DNA of 64,000 nt from Scilla litardierei (GCA_030789695.1 CM061142.1:357529486-357593485); one strand, 5' to 3'; numbered from the stretch's first letter, positions 1 to 11,368 are shown. The notes: generated from the letters alone by a model not told the origin. Program-made: numbers and translations.

Positions 1-15
1 CTCAGGGGCCGTAGA

Positions 16-984
16 TCATGTGTCCTGCGAGAGATATGGTATGTCAAATATATACGAGTCTAAAGAAATAGGAAGTGAAAAGCGAGACTCAAAAGTGGAG
101 TGAGAGTGAGTATGAAAATCTCCCTGAATAGGGGTAATATGCTCAAGTAGATGCTCAGCCGCAGAAGAAGTGGAGCGTGACGGTAGAGGTAGATGTGGCT
201 CGGGCTCCATGGAGTGGACCATCGTATCCAAGCCCTCATGCAAGTCCTCCTCGATGATATGCTCATACTCCACCATCTGCCCGATGTCTTGAATGACATC
301 CTCATGGTTGACCACCGACCAAGGAGAAAGCTGTGACAGAGATGGCTGTGGAGGTGGATGTGGAGCGGACCCCTCGTATGTGGTCGTGGTGTCCTCGTCC
401 TCACGCACATCCTCCTCGCCGGTATGCATAATCTCTGTAAACTCCTCAGTGCTCTCATAGGACTCATGTGGGGTATCCAAATCAAGACAAGAAATCTCTC
501 CCACAGATCCTAGAGACATCTCCCCATCCTCACTATCATCATCAAAAAATGCTTCGTCATCCAAGTGGTAGTGATGGAAGAATAGGGTATCGGCTTGAGA
601 TGTGTCTATGGTGGCCGATGTCATGGTGGTCTCAACCATGAAAGTGGGTATATCCTCTCCTTCATCCCCTCTCCTCGGTGTCGGCTCGGTGATTGGTACC
701 ATCAAGTTTTGTAATATTTGGCCTTGGTTAAACATGGCACTTTCAAGGAGAGACACGAGGCTTGATTCTTCTTGTGTTTGTGGAGGGGTATAAGGTTGAG
801 GAAATGGATGGGAGGTGTTTGGGCTAAGGTTGTGGGAAAATGTTTGGCCTTGGAGCAGGGGGAGGCTCTCAAGCGTAAATGGGCAATCGTAATACACATG
901 CCCCGCCATCCCACAAGTCTCACAAACCACAACCGAATAAGGATCGCATCCTCCCATCTGAGCATCGAAATCTGATCTCCACAT
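16..984 (-). CDS. Orphan zinc-knuckle, acidic ORF of element G
   Basis: A complete 322-codon frame is the first ORF after the primer site. Near the N-terminus (about residues 22-35) is a CCHC zinc knuckle, CETCGMAGHVYYDC, the nucleic-acid-binding motif of retroelement Gag. There is no capsid-like domain before it. A proline/glutamine-rich segment follows (about 60-75), then a helix-like SSLVSLLESAMFNQ stretch, then a long strongly acidic tail with runs such as DDDSEDGE (about 145-260). No protease, reverse transcriptase or integrase is seen before the window edge. Pieces with the same layout, but without the knuckle, occur at 60596-61265. The product may be a shortened Gag-like RNA-binding protein of a non-autonomous family; that is inference. 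The frame is intact, which is unusual among the elements here. Confidence 0.5.
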   Translation of the reverse strand: MWRSDFDAQMGGCDPYSVVVCETCGMAGHVYYDCPFTLESLPLLQGQTFSHNLSPNTSHPFPQPYTPPQTQEESSLVSLLESAMFNQGQILQNLMVPITEPTPRRGDEGEDIPTFMVETTMTSATIDTSQADTLFFHHYHLDDEAFFDDDSEDGEMSLGSVGEISCLDLDTPHESYESTEEFTEIMHTGEEDVREDEDTTTTYEGSAPHPPPQPSLSQLSPWSVVNHEDVIQDIGQMVEYEHIIEEDLHEGLDTMVHSMEPEPHLPLPSRSTSSAAEHLLEHITPIQGDFHTHSHSTFESRFSLPISLDSYIFDIPYLSQDT

Positions 985-1200
985 GGCAATATCGAAGATA
1001 CATGGACAACAAAAATGAGAAAACTAGAGAGGAGCGTCAATAGCACAAGAGAATTAAAAAAAAGATAATATAATGATGGGGGAAAAATTTCTTGGTTATT
1101 GAATATATTTTTTTTAAAAAAAAAGAAAAAGAATTTTTTTTTTGTGTTTTTATGCGTAGTCTAACGAACCCAAGCTAAGCTAATATCAAACCGAACGCCT

Positions 1201-1217
1201 CCCCGGCAACGGCGCCA
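1201..1217 (-). promoter_or_regulatory. Primer-binding site, tRNA-Asp type
   Basis: The plus strand reads CCCCGGCAACGGCGCCA, the 3' end of plant tRNA-Asp(GUC) as I recall it, including CCA. The minus (sense) strand is therefore a perfect 17-nt primer-binding site lying just inside the LTR. This fixes the orientation of element G. tRNA-Asp priming is known for some Tat/Athila-type plant gypsy elements. Confidence 0.85.
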
Positions 1218-1223
1218 AAAACT

Positions 1224-2970
1224 TGACCGGCGCCCCGTTTATGGTTTGGGCGCGGTGTCGTTTTACCGCAAGTGCACGGTTAGTGTAGGGTGCGGGTTTA
1301 TCGAACACAGGGAGGTGGATGGCTTGAGTGGCTACTAGCCTCGCCTAGGTCGTTTGCTAGCTACGCGGATGATGTGGATGGAAGTGTAGAAATAAAAGAA
1401 ATAAATGAAAAGACACGACGTGAATCCCCGCTAACACGGGCTAGAGCACTCATGACACTTGGCATTTGACTTGATCCAGGGTGAGACATTGCCCCGAAAG
1501 GGTGGTACCTAGCGTCCATGGCCCGATATTCCGGTCGGTGCCGAGCACGCTAGGCCTACCCGGTTCCGGACGGTGGGCACTCCTGTGTCCATTAACACCT
1601 TCCGCAATCGGGAGCATTAAGGCCACAATGATATCTCCCAACACTTTGTCCAAGCCGCTCCCACGTGCGAGGACTCGATGTCTACGCTGGGGGCGTGAGC
1701 TATGGCTAGGGGGTCAACCGCCAAGTTTATTCCCCCTTGGCCCGACGGTCAAAGGCGGTCTTTCTCCCGCCAATGACAATGAAACACCCCCACGTAACCC
1801 TAATGGCCAAATAGGTCAAATGTGATTTCTAGCAATACATCGAAGCGGATCTTGACAGGACAAGCACCGGACCCCAATCCCCAACACATCTAGTGTGTCG
1901 TCGTACGAATTGGACCCAGATTGCTAGAAATCCCCATTGACACATTTCATCGAACACGTGCCATGCAACCAAGGCAAATGTAAATTTCCAAGCATCAATC
2001 CTACCCTAACCCGTATTAGGGTTCATCAATACTACTCCATGATGAGAAACATAAAAACAAGCAAAGCAAATGACATACAAACATTCATCATGAAGCAAAA
2101 CAAACACAATACAAAACAATGGAGAAAAAGAGAATAAAATACTTATCTTGAGTGAATCGTCAATCCAATACAAGACTTATTGAAAGATAAAACCTAATCT
2201 AAACTAACCCTAGACTAACAAGAGAAAGGGGCAAAAAGCCCTAGAAAACTGAAGAACAACTCAAGAAGAAGATGCCCTAAAAGTCGGCCAGCATTGGGTA
2301 TTTATAGCCCCCATTCCGAGCCCTAACGGATCGGGTCCAAAACCGCAGAAAAAAACGCCACCCGATCGGTTGACAAGTCAACCGATCGGGTGATCTGTTA
2401 CAAATAATAAACAGAAACCGGCGGAGCTTCACCCGGTCAGATGAACCGATCGGTTGAGTTCTTGGTGTGACCGGTTGGATCATGGCGCCATCGGGTGACG
2501 AGGTCGGTTGGATGCCCGTGTCTTAGCTCCTCAGAATCAGCTACAGATGAATCGATCGGGTGAGAGTCACCCGATCGGTTGGCATTTGGCTCGAAAAAAC
2601 AGCGAAACGGCCGCAATGAACCGGCCTGAGAACCGGTCGGGTGACATCCGCTTGAGCTCTAGCTGACACCGGGTGGTGCACGCATGCATCACCCGGTCGG
2701 TTGACTTTGTTCAACCGATCGGGTGAGGGGCTGAATGATGCAATCATTGTCGTTTGACCCCCTGGGTCACGCGTGACTCCTCCCGTTGCGCCGGGGACTT
2801 GTGATATCGTCGTTTTATGTCCCAAATGCTGTAAATTCCTGCAAAACACGGAAAACACGGAAAAGTGAAAGAAAACGAGAAACTACGAGAAAACGAATAA
2901 AAGACGACGGTAAAAAACGGAAAACACGAAAGAAAACGTGCGTAAATATTTGAAATATAAACGCACGTCA
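1224..2970 (-). repeat. 5' LTR of element G
   Basis: The LTR starts TGACGTGCG on the minus strand at 2970 and ends ...GGTCA at 1224, five bases from the primer site. A TATA-like TATAAATA on the minus strand (2299-2306) marks the probable promoter. The region 2359-2730 holds many copies of short inverted repeats with cores such as CCGATCGG; the clearest is a perfect 16-bp inverted repeat with a 2-nt loop at 2359-2392. Small ORFs inside (1481-1825, 2541-2858) have no recognisable family and are treated as chance. Confidence 0.75.
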
Positions 2971-2995
2971 TTGAACGTCTTTCTTTTATATAGAT

Positions 2996-5900
2996 ATGGA
3001 ATCAAATTGCCTATTGGACAGTGCATCGACGCACTCGATCCTTCAAAACATAGACTACTTCACGAGCATAAGTAGCTACTCTGGTCCACTGAGAACAATC
3101 TCAGGACCAGCTAACATAATCGAAGGATCAGGGGAAGCAATCATATTGCTCCCCGGTAACACACAAATCAAACTTAAAATGCGTTATACTCCCCTAAATC
3201 TACCCGAAACCTCCTAAGCTTTAAAGATATCCGTTTAAACGGATATCACTTAGAGACGTTCGAGGAAGATAAAAGGGAATACTTGCTTGTAACATCTCTT
3301 ACAAATGGTTCAAAAACCATTGTGGAATGTTTCAAGGGACTCCCCTCGGGACTCTACCAAACAAGTATACAAACTCCAGAAACATCCATGGCGGAGCACC
3401 TGCAGTGCCCCCAAACACCAGAATTCCAACTTTGGCACAGTAGACTGGGACACCCTGGATCTGTTATGATGTACCGCATCATAAAAAGCTCCAGGGGTAT
3501 AGACTTGAAGAACCTAAAGATTCTTCAAAAAGACAAATTCCCATGTCCACCCTGTTACAAGGGTAAACTGATTACGAGACCCTCTCCACTGAAAGTGGAC
3601 GTAGAGTCTCCAAGCTTTCTGGAAAGAATCCACAGAGACATTTGTGGGCCGATACACCCATCAAGTGGTCTTCAGGTACTTTATGGTCCTGATAGACGCA
3701 TCTACTAAGTGGTCACATGTGTATCTAATGTCCACCCGCAACCTCGCACTGTCTAGGCTTTTAGCTCAGATAATCAGGTTGCAGGCTCATTTCCCCGACT
3801 ACCAGATAAAGAAACTCCGTCTGGATAATGCGGGGGAGTTTACATCTCAAGTCTTTCTAGACTATTGCCAAGCACAGGGAATTGAAGTCAAACATACTGT
3901 AGCACATGTTCACACCCAAAATGGGTTAGCAGAATCTCTAATTAAGAGACTGCAATGGATTGCTCGTCCATTATTACTTCAATCCCAGATGCCAGTAAAT
4001 GCGTGGGGTCATGCAATTTTGCATGATGCATCTTTAATAAAATTAAGACCTTCTGGAGGTCAGTCATCTTCTTCAATGCAAATAGCACTTGGAGCCCCAC
4101 CAATTGTCTCACACTTGAGAATATTTGGTTGTGCAGTATACGTCCCCATAGCACCACCACAAAGGACAAAGATGGGTCCACAATGTCGCCTAGGCATTTA
4201 TGTTGGGTTTGACACCCCCTCCATAATTAGATTCCTAGAACCCCTTATGGGAGACGTTTTAAAGGCACGTCTAGAAGACTGTGAATTCGATGAAACATCG
4301 TTTCCAAGACTAGGCTCACAGACAAAGAAGCCGGAAGCTTCAGAATGTATCACTTGGGATACAAAGACATTATGTCACTTTTATCCGCCCACAAGCCAGT
4401 GTGAGGAGGAGGTCCTGAAGATTCTCCACATCAAAAAAACACTGTCCATCTCTTGCCAGACAAATTTACTGACAACCAGAAGATTGTCAAATCACACGTC
4501 CCTGCTGCTAACACTCCAGCTAGGATTGACATACCGCAAAATGGATGCAATCCGCCTGCAACAGGAATGGTTGGACCTCTCAAAAACAGAGGGCGATCAC
4601 CGGGATCCAAGGACCAAGTCCCTCGAAAGAGTAGGACCCTTGGCAATGGTAAACAAATACCACCACAGGATGCTACTATAAGCCCTGCTAGCCCATCTCT
4701 CCCAAACTCTCATGAATAGGAAAAACAAGGAGAAAATGAAGTCTCGATACAATATGTACGAACTGGGGAGTATTGGGACAAAAAGAGCACAACCATAGAT
4801 GACACATTTGCGTGTAATATTTCCATCAACGTCGCGTACTGCGACGATGATATTGAACCACGCTCTCTGACAGAATGTCAAAGCAGAGATGATTGGCCAA
4901 AGTGGAAAGCGGCAATATGAGTGGAGTTGGATTCACTCACCAAACGCAAGGTCTTCGGACCCATAGTCCCGACACCAAAAGGTGTAAAACATGTGGGTTA
5001 TAAATGGCTATTTGTTAGAAAATGAAATGAACAGAATGAGATCGTTTGCTACAAAGCAAGGCTTGTAGCGCAGGTTTTTACCCAACGTCCAGGGGTGGAT
5101 TTTGAAGCCACATACTCCCCGGTCATGGACGCGATCACCTTCCGATTCCTCATTGGCTTAACAGCCCAAGAGGGTTTAGATATGCAACTTATGGACGTGG
5201 TTACTGCATACCTATATGTAAACCTATATCGAGACATCTATATGCGATTGCCTGACGGTTATTCTTTGGCTGCAACACTAAAAGAGAGAGAACGTGACAT
5301 CTACTCAGTGAAGCTGCAAAGATCATTATATGGTCTAAAACAATATGGAAGGATGTGGTATAACAGACTGAGGGATTTCCTTGCAAAATAAGGATTCACA
5401 AACGACCCAGTATGTCCTTGCATCTTTATAAGAGCAAAGGCAACAGGATTTGTAATCATAGCCGTCTATGTGGACGACTTGAACCTCATCGGATCTCCTA
5501 AAGAGATCGTAGAGATTTCTAGAAGCTTGACAGAAACCTTCGAGATGAAAGAACTCGGAAAGTCAAAATTCTGTTTAGGTATTCAAATAGAGCATCTTAA
5601 CGATGGGATCCTGTTACATCAGTCAACTTACACATCGAACTTATTGAAAAAGTTTCAGATGGATAAGTGCCACCCCCTCAGCACTCCAATGGTCGTCAGA
5701 TCATTGGATGTACATAAAGACCCCTTCCGACCACTGGAAGACGTGGAGGAAGTACTAGGCCCCGAAGTGCCTTATCTAAGTGCTATCGGTGCACTCGTTT
5801 ACCTGGCTAACTGCACTCGACCTGACATAGCATTTGCAGTCAACTTACTAGCCAGATATAGTGATGCACCGACACAGCGGCACTGGGCCGGAGTTAAGCA

Positions 5901-6354
5901 TCTTCTGCGCTACCTCCAAGGGTCCATAGACTTAGGTCTATTCTACAGGAAAGGGGCATCAACTGGTTTATTTGGTTATGCTGATGCAGGATACAGATCC
6001 GATCCTCATACAGAGAAGTCTCAGACATGATACATGCTTACTTATGGTGGCACAGTCATATCATAGAGATCTGTAAAGCAGACCATGACGACCGTCTCAT
6101 CCACTCACTCAGAGCTCCTAGCGATCCACGAAGCAAGCAAGGAGAGTTTCTGTCTACGCTCTGTGATCCAGCACATCCTCACCTCCACCGGCCTGATAAC
6201 CGGTGTTCTTGCGCCTACTCCACTTCATGAAGACAATGCAGCATATATAGCCCAGCTACAGGACGGCTACATCAAAGGCGACAAGACGAAGCATATCTCC
6301 CCCAAGTTCTTCTGGACGCACGACCTTCAGAAACAGAAGCATATTGAGGTATAG
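2996..6354 (+). pseudogene. Copia A pol remnant: protease, integrase, reverse transcriptase, RNase H
   Basis: Recognisable domains in order: aspartic protease (LLDSASTHSIL, about 3010), GAG-pre-integrase with zinc-binding HSRLGHPG and CPPCYKGK (3430-3570), integrase core with IRRDI/CGPIH-like first Asp, RLDNAGEF (about 3820) and QNGLAE (about 3920), reverse transcriptase with VDFEATYSPV (5094), SLYGLKQ (about 5330) and YVDDLNLIG (about 5468), and RNase H with YADAGYRSD (about 5980) to HLHEDN-like and KHISPKFFW (about 6290). The frame is broken by frameshifts (about 3217, 3650, 4400-5000) and in-frame stops, including TGA at about 5024, TAA after FLAK at about 5389 and TGA after KSQT at about 6028. 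The element cannot make a functional polyprotein. The catalytic YVDD itself is preserved. Confidence 0.85.
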
Positions 6355-6808
6355 AAGATCCAATCATGTAATAACTTGGCGGATTTGCTTACCAAATCCC
6401 TGCCTACTAGTATCTTTGAGAAACTTGTATATGGGATTGGGATGAGGAGAGTGAGAAAATGTAAACTGGGTCAGGATGAGAGGACAATGAACTCATAGAT
6501 ACATAGGAGACTGATGTATAGATTCATAGGAAATCTGCAAGCCTGGAGTTTGGTCAGATGAGGGGGAGTCAACCGCAGAGTTGTACTCTTTTCCCTTGGC
6601 TACTGGTTTTTTTCCCACAGGGTTTTTCGTAGTCAAGGTTTTGACGAGGCAACCTCGTTGACTCTGGATCCTGAAATATCCACCCCTAGATACATCCCTA
6701 AAACAGGGGAAGTTATGGATTAACTGTTCTTTATTTAACAAGGCAGTTATCCTAACTCGGATCCTGAAGAATCCACCTCTTATTCAATGTTGGTTGGATA
6801 AGGGGAAG

Positions 6809-6927
6809 TGTTATGAATAGGCCCATGAGGCCCATTGGGTATCCAGCCCTCTATTGAAAGCTATAAATATGAGGGTAGGGGGCTCTTAACCATCTACACC
6901 TATTTCCCTAATTTTCCCTTCACAACA
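6809..6927 (+). repeat. 3' LTR of copia A (119 bp)
   Basis: Begins TGTTATGAATAGG and ends CACAACA, directly after the polypurine tract. It contains a TATA box (TATAAATAT, 6862-6870). It matches the LTR at 6928-7046 with about four differences, and the LTR at 40282-40400. Confidence 0.9.
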
Positions 6928-7046
6928 TGTTATGAATAGGCCCATGAGGCCCATTGGGTATCCAGCCCACTATTGAAAGCTATAAATATTAGGGTAGGGG
7001 TCTCTTAACCATCTACACCTATTTCCCTACTTTTCCCTTCACAACA
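6928..7046 (+). repeat. 5' LTR of copia B (119 bp)
   Basis: Starts TGTTATGAATAGG immediately after CAACA of the previous LTR and ends CACAACA. The following bases, CGTTATCAGCACGATC, are the expected place of the primer-binding site. They resemble the TTATCAGCACG motif I associate with short-LTR plant copia elements, but the priming tRNA is not certain. Confidence 0.85.
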
Positions 7047-7488
7047 CGTTATCAGCACGATCACGCTCGTTGGAGGAGACGGCGGCTCGCGAGGAAGGAG
7101 ATCCATCATTCGCTCAGATTCAAGAAGAACGTAATCTTCTCAACGGGGAGCGAAAAGGGCATCCTTCACCAACCGTCGACTAGATTCCCTTGTCGAATTT
7201 AGAGGCAAAAACCAAAATTTTTAGATCTAAACTTGCGTTTCACGTTAGATCTGCATGTTTTAGGATCAAAAAGTTTAAAAACACGGTAAAAATCACATTT
7301 TTATTTAGATCTGCATGTCTAAAAACAATAATAATCAGTTTTTTAGAGATCTAAATGTTTGAAAAATTCGTTTTTTACCCCCCGACCTTGATCCATACTC
7401 CGCACGCCTGAATGGCGAAATGGCGGCGCTTCACAAATTAACCCCCCTAGGGCGAAATTGACAAATTCACAAATTCACAAATTCACAA
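7047..7488 (+). other. Copia B leader and deletion junction, non-coding
   Basis: Leader sequence after the 5' LTR with no convincing ORF. It ends in a short tandem array of ACAAATTC-type 8-10 bp units (7459-7490) exactly where sequence homologous to copy A position 4525 begins, so the array marks the internal-deletion junction. Confidence 0.6.
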
Positions 7489-8311
7489 ATTGACATACCG
7501 CAAAATGGATGCAATCCGCCTGCAGTAGAATTGTTTGGACCTCTCAAAAAGAGAGGGCGACCACCGGGATCCAAGGACCAAGTCCCTCGAAAGAGTAGGA
7601 CCCTTGGCAATGGTAAATAAATACCACCACAGGGCGACCACCGAGATTACCTGACGGTTATTGTTTGGCTGTAGCACTAAAAGAGACAGAACGTGACATC
7701 TACTCAGTGAAACTGTAAAAATCATTATATGGTCTAAATAAATCTGGAAGGATGTGGTATAACAGACTGAGTGATTTCCTTGCAAAACAAGGATTCACAA
7801 ACGACCCAGTCTGTCCTTGCATCTTTATAAGAGCAAAGGCAACAGGATTTGTAATCATAGCTGTCTATGTGGACGAATTGAACCTCATCGGATCTCCTAA
7901 AGAGATCGCAGAGATTTCTAAAAGCTTGACAGAAACCTTCGAGATGAAAGACCTTGGAAAGTCAAAATTCTGTTTAGGTCTTCAAATAGAGCATTTTAAC
8001 GATGGGATCCTGTTACATAAGTCAACTTACACATCGAACTTATTGAAAAAGTTTCAGATGGATAAGTGCCACCCCCTCAGCACTCCAATGGTCGTCAGAT
8101 CATTGGATGTACATAAAGACCCATTCCGGCCGCTGGAAGGGGCGGATGAAGTACTAGGCCCGAAGTGCCTTATCTAAGTGCTACCGGTGCACTCCTTTTC
8201 CTGGCTAACTGCACTCGCCCTGACATAGCATTTACAGTCAACTTACTAGCCAGATATAGTGCTGCACCTACACAGCGGCACTGGGCCGGAGTTAAGCATC
8301 TTCTGCGCTAC
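7489..8311 (+). pseudogene. Copia B reverse-transcriptase remnant, left of the C insertion
   Basis: Homologous to copy A from 4525, then jumping at about 7633-7650 to the equivalent of A position about 5250. The reverse-transcriptase segment MWYNRLSDFLAKQGF through the YVDELNLIG motif (7868; the second catalytic Asp of YVDD is replaced by Glu) to HKDPFRPLEG is readable from 7752. A frameshift near 8160 ends the frame. The segment stops at the GCTAC target of element C, and RNase H continues at 39386. The 12-14 nt filler at the second deletion junction (GGGCGACCACCGAG, about 7633) copies a nearby sequence at 7553. Confidence 0.8.
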
Positions 8312-9149
8312 TATCACGCCCAGCTTCCCAAAAGTACGTAGGTGAAGCGTGACTAAGGCCCGCTTAGGCCGGAGCTGAGAGCTCAGACCCAATAAGTGTC
8401 ATGGGTATTCCAAAACGAAGGAACAGGTCCCTGCAAGTTAGTACGGAACAATAAGAGTATTGAAAGGAAAAGCATATCATGTTATTCCAAAAATAATCAT
8501 CCAAAGTACTGAGAGTTTGAAATGCCCGAAGGGTTACAACTGCAGAAAAGAAAACTACCGGTGCAAGCACCCAACCTAGACAGGAAAACAAAAGGTGCTA
8601 CGCACCCAAACTAAACTGGAACAGAAATTCCGGAACAGCAACGAGAGGCCTCTAACTCTGGTCCTCCTCTGGATTGTACTCTGGATCAGTATCCTTCGGC
8701 TCCACGTCTGCTGACAAGTCCGCCTCGTCGACGTACTCTGGCTCAACACCTGACGTACAGCACCAAAAGAAGGAACTGTACGTCAGGTAAGGTCTACAAA
8801 AAGGGGGTCAGACCAAACTGCAAGTGTCCCGACTATTTAACAATGGTTTCCTGGTTGATTAGCATGCTGAGGTTATAACAGGGGAACAAAAGAAAGTAAA
8901 CGCAGCAGGAAAGTAAAACGTGACAAGTAGTAGTCGTAGCGTGTGCTACCAACTACGGGACTAACCTAACAGGTCTCGAAACAAGTCGGTACATGGCGGG
9001 ACAAGACAAGACAAGTGTGACACGAAGGGTTCACGCCTTACGGTTCGAGGGGGATCAGACCCTCTTCCCGTGCGCACGCTCAATCCTACCCCAAACCCAA
9101 GTATTCAAGACATGACAGGACAAGACAAGACAAGGGATCCCTCGCTCTA

Positions 9150-9310
9150 GCTTAACGAGTGCCCTATTGCCCTCTGGGCTGTGTATCACAACAAGGGATC
9201 ACTCGGAGAGTGCCTTATTGCCCTCTGGGCTAAGTATCACGACAAGGGATCACTCGGAGAGTGCCCTATTGCCCTCTGGGCTGTGTAAGACGGGACGGGA
9301 CGTGACAAGA
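9150..9310. repeat. 51-bp tandem repeat, three copies, in the C LTR
   Basis: Units containing TGCCCTATTGCCCTCTGGGC followed by GGGATCACTCGGAGAG recur at 9161, 9212 and 9263. The same array is present in the other LTR of C at about 37216-37355, so it is part of the LTR, not a CRISPR array. Confidence 0.85.
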
Positions 9311-9387
9311 CAGGAAATGTTATTCAAGGGTGTCCACACGCACGCACACACAAGATAGTCCTACGATGTCAAAAATTGTTGTTGTTA

Positions 9388-9416
9388 GGCTCAGACTTCG
9401 TCGTCAAGTCTGAGCC
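9388..9416 (-). other. Perfect 11-bp hairpin in the transcribed part of the C LTR
   Basis: Arms GGCTCAGACTT and AAGTCTGAGCC around a 7-nt loop CGTCGTC (plus-strand sense). The second LTR has the same hairpin at 37448-37476. Element E has two hairpins with different stems but nearly the same loop at the corresponding place. Confidence 0.8.
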
Positions 9417-11368
9417 GTCAAGGGACGTCCCGGACGCTATCATTTCATGTCCAGTTCTCTTTGTTCACAGTTAACAGTTCTAACAAACTATGGCCTAAGC
9501 ACGGCCAAAAGTGCAAGTGGATACACTTGCCTGCGGTGGCGAGTGTGTCGTCCTCCCGGAGCGTCTCGTCCAAGCATCTCGTCCGCGGTAGTCCGTCTGA
9601 AATAGTGACACGTCGACGGTGTCAGGTCTCGTTTTTAGTAATTCCTAATAGGGTTCGTGTCTAGGTTATCGGGACTATCCTATCCGTCAGAAATCACATT
9701 TTTTGATGTTCAGCCCCTATTCGACGATCTATCCTATGTGCATAGTCATCAATTCCATTCGTCGATTTTCCTACATTTGCACAACGTTTTAAAAGAGCGA
9801 AAAAGAAATTTTAATTAAAGTTGTCGGCTTTTAGTTTAGGGTCTGATTATAGCTACGGTGGGGGTTGCTACGAGTTCGGGGAACCAACCTTTTCCAGAGT
9901 CTGGAGTAGAATGGATGTAGTGGTGATAAACTATTCATCGTCAAATCTGAATCGCGAACAAGATTCCAAAAGCTAGATCATGCGACGAAGGGCTACGACG
10001 TGTCGTAACGTCGTAGTCGGCAATTCAACAAAGAAGACCACCAAAGTGGGACCCACAGCAGTGCTAGGGGTCAATGGGGGACCCACAACACTTCTAGAGA
10101 ACTTAGGGGGCCACAACAGCAATTGGTGCGGGAGTTGCGACGTTTCGACGAACGTCGCTCGGTCAGACTGGGCCGCTGCGGAGAATTCTCTCGGTCAGAC
10201 CGAGAGAAGCTCTCGGTCGGGCGGCCTGCAGTGCAGCGGAAGCGGGCTTGGTGCGGAGCGAGGGGGTCTCTGGGTCGTAGCGGGCGGATGTGGGGGGATC
10301 TATCGGTCGGGCGCTTGGGGGCGGGTGTTGCAACGAAGCGGGTTGCAACGGAGCGACGGTGCAGGGGAGCGGGTCGGTCAGACCGATGGGGGCTATCGGT
10401 CGGGCGTTGCGGGCTGCAGCGGAATAGTGCGGGGTGCGGAGCGGGGGATCCCTTCGGTCGTAGCGGGCTGATGCGGGGCGATACGGGCGGGGCTCTCGGT
10501 CAGACCGAGAGAAGCTCCCGGTCGTAGCGGGGGCTTGCGAGGCGGGCGACTGGGTACGGAGCGGAGCGGCGGTGCGGGGCTGTGCCTCGGTCAGGCCGAG
10601 AGAAACCAAGCAAAACCGTCGGTCGTGCAGGGGCGGCTGCGGGGCTTGGTTGCGACAAACGTCGCAAATGGGATTTTGAGTTGTGGGGGCGGCTAGGGTT
10701 TGTGTGTTGCAAAAATAGCTTAACCTAGGGCTTATTTAAATAGAATAGGGTGTTAGGGCTAGGTCTAGGGTTTAGGAAATAATTTAAATTAATTTAAATA
10801 ATAAAATAGTTAAAATAGCTCTCCCTCACCCTCTCTTACGCATGGAGATGCTGCTAAGGCTAAGGCTTGGGTCAAAAATTATTTTGGAGAGTTATAATGA
10901 AATAGGAATTTTATTAGGATTAAAATACTTATAAAAGTAGGATTTAAAAATATTACAAACTTAGTCAAAAATGGAAAATAGGTCAAATGAAGTCCAAAAA
11001 TTGCAAAATAAATATGGGGTGCTCGGGACGACGAAAGAAAGAGGACTAAGTAGACGGATCTAAATTTTGACGTCGAGGGACGAAACTAAAAATAGAAACG
11101 TCTCACGTCAAAGATGAAAATCGTGACGTCACTTCAAATATGTTCAAATCGTGGACGAACGACCCGAGAAATGTCGTTCCAAAATAGTGCCACTATTTAA
11201 TACTATCAGAGACGATCACAACGACATAACACACAAAAGTGTTCAAAATCAAACAAGTCTAAGATAAATACATGCACGATCAAAAGCACGTGCACGAAGA
11301 AAGTACGATCGAAAACCGACCGTTACATCCTCCCCAACTTAGAAATGATTCTGTCCTCGGAATCAACA

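Larger units (their letters stand above)
1..2970 (-). mobile_element. Element G: 5' part of a non-autonomous-looking LTR retrotransposon (tRNA-Asp primed)
   Basis: Read on the minus strand, the order is a 1.75-kb LTR (2970 down to 1224), a 17-nt primer-binding site, an A/T-homopolymer-rich leader (985-1200) and one 322-codon ORF running to position 16. The LTR is bounded by TG and CA. Its inner end shares the phrase CCTCCCTGTGTTCGA and a nearby CCGTGCACTTGCGG with the solo LTR at 35087 and the LTR piece near 61860, so all three belong to related Tat/Athila-type gypsy LTRs. The other end lies left of the window. The right edge abuts copia coding sequence at 2971, so G is inserted in copia copy A. 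The expected TSD is TTGAA (2971-2975), whose partner lies outside the window. Confidence 0.75.
2971..6927 (+). mobile_element. Copia copy A, 5'-truncated by element G, short-LTR Ty1/copia
   Basis: Decayed Ty1/copia element with protease, integrase, reverse transcriptase and RNase H remnants in copia order, followed by a polypurine tract (AAGGGGAAG, about 6800-6808) and a 119-bp 3' LTR. The gag and 5' LTR are missing from the window because element G is inserted at 2970/2971; they should lie to the left. The very short LTR resembles the Ale/Retrofit group, but this assignment rests on LTR size and general resemblance only. Confidence 0.8.
8312..11327 (-). repeat. 3' LTR of element C (3,016 bp)
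   Basis: On the sense (minus) strand it starts TGTAACGGTCGG at 11327 and ends at 8312; the terminal TGACA seen in relatives is mutated here to TGATA. A TATTTAAATAG-like TATA box lies near 10729-10739, so sequence to its left is transcribed. It contains a 51-bp tandem repeat, a strong hairpin, and GC-rich palindromes such as CTCTCGGTC-A-GACCGAGAG around 10190. ORFs on both strands of 9980-10700 are compositional artefacts. Confidence 0.85.

Noticed and set aside
2541..2971. Small ORFs in the element G LTR
   Set aside because: Inside a non-coding LTR next to the palindrome cluster; no similarity to known families.
9980..10712. Overlapping 134-163-codon ORFs in the C LTR (again at 38040-38754)
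   Set aside because: Same explanation: GC-rich palindromic LTR sequence; frames are not conserved between the two LTR copies.
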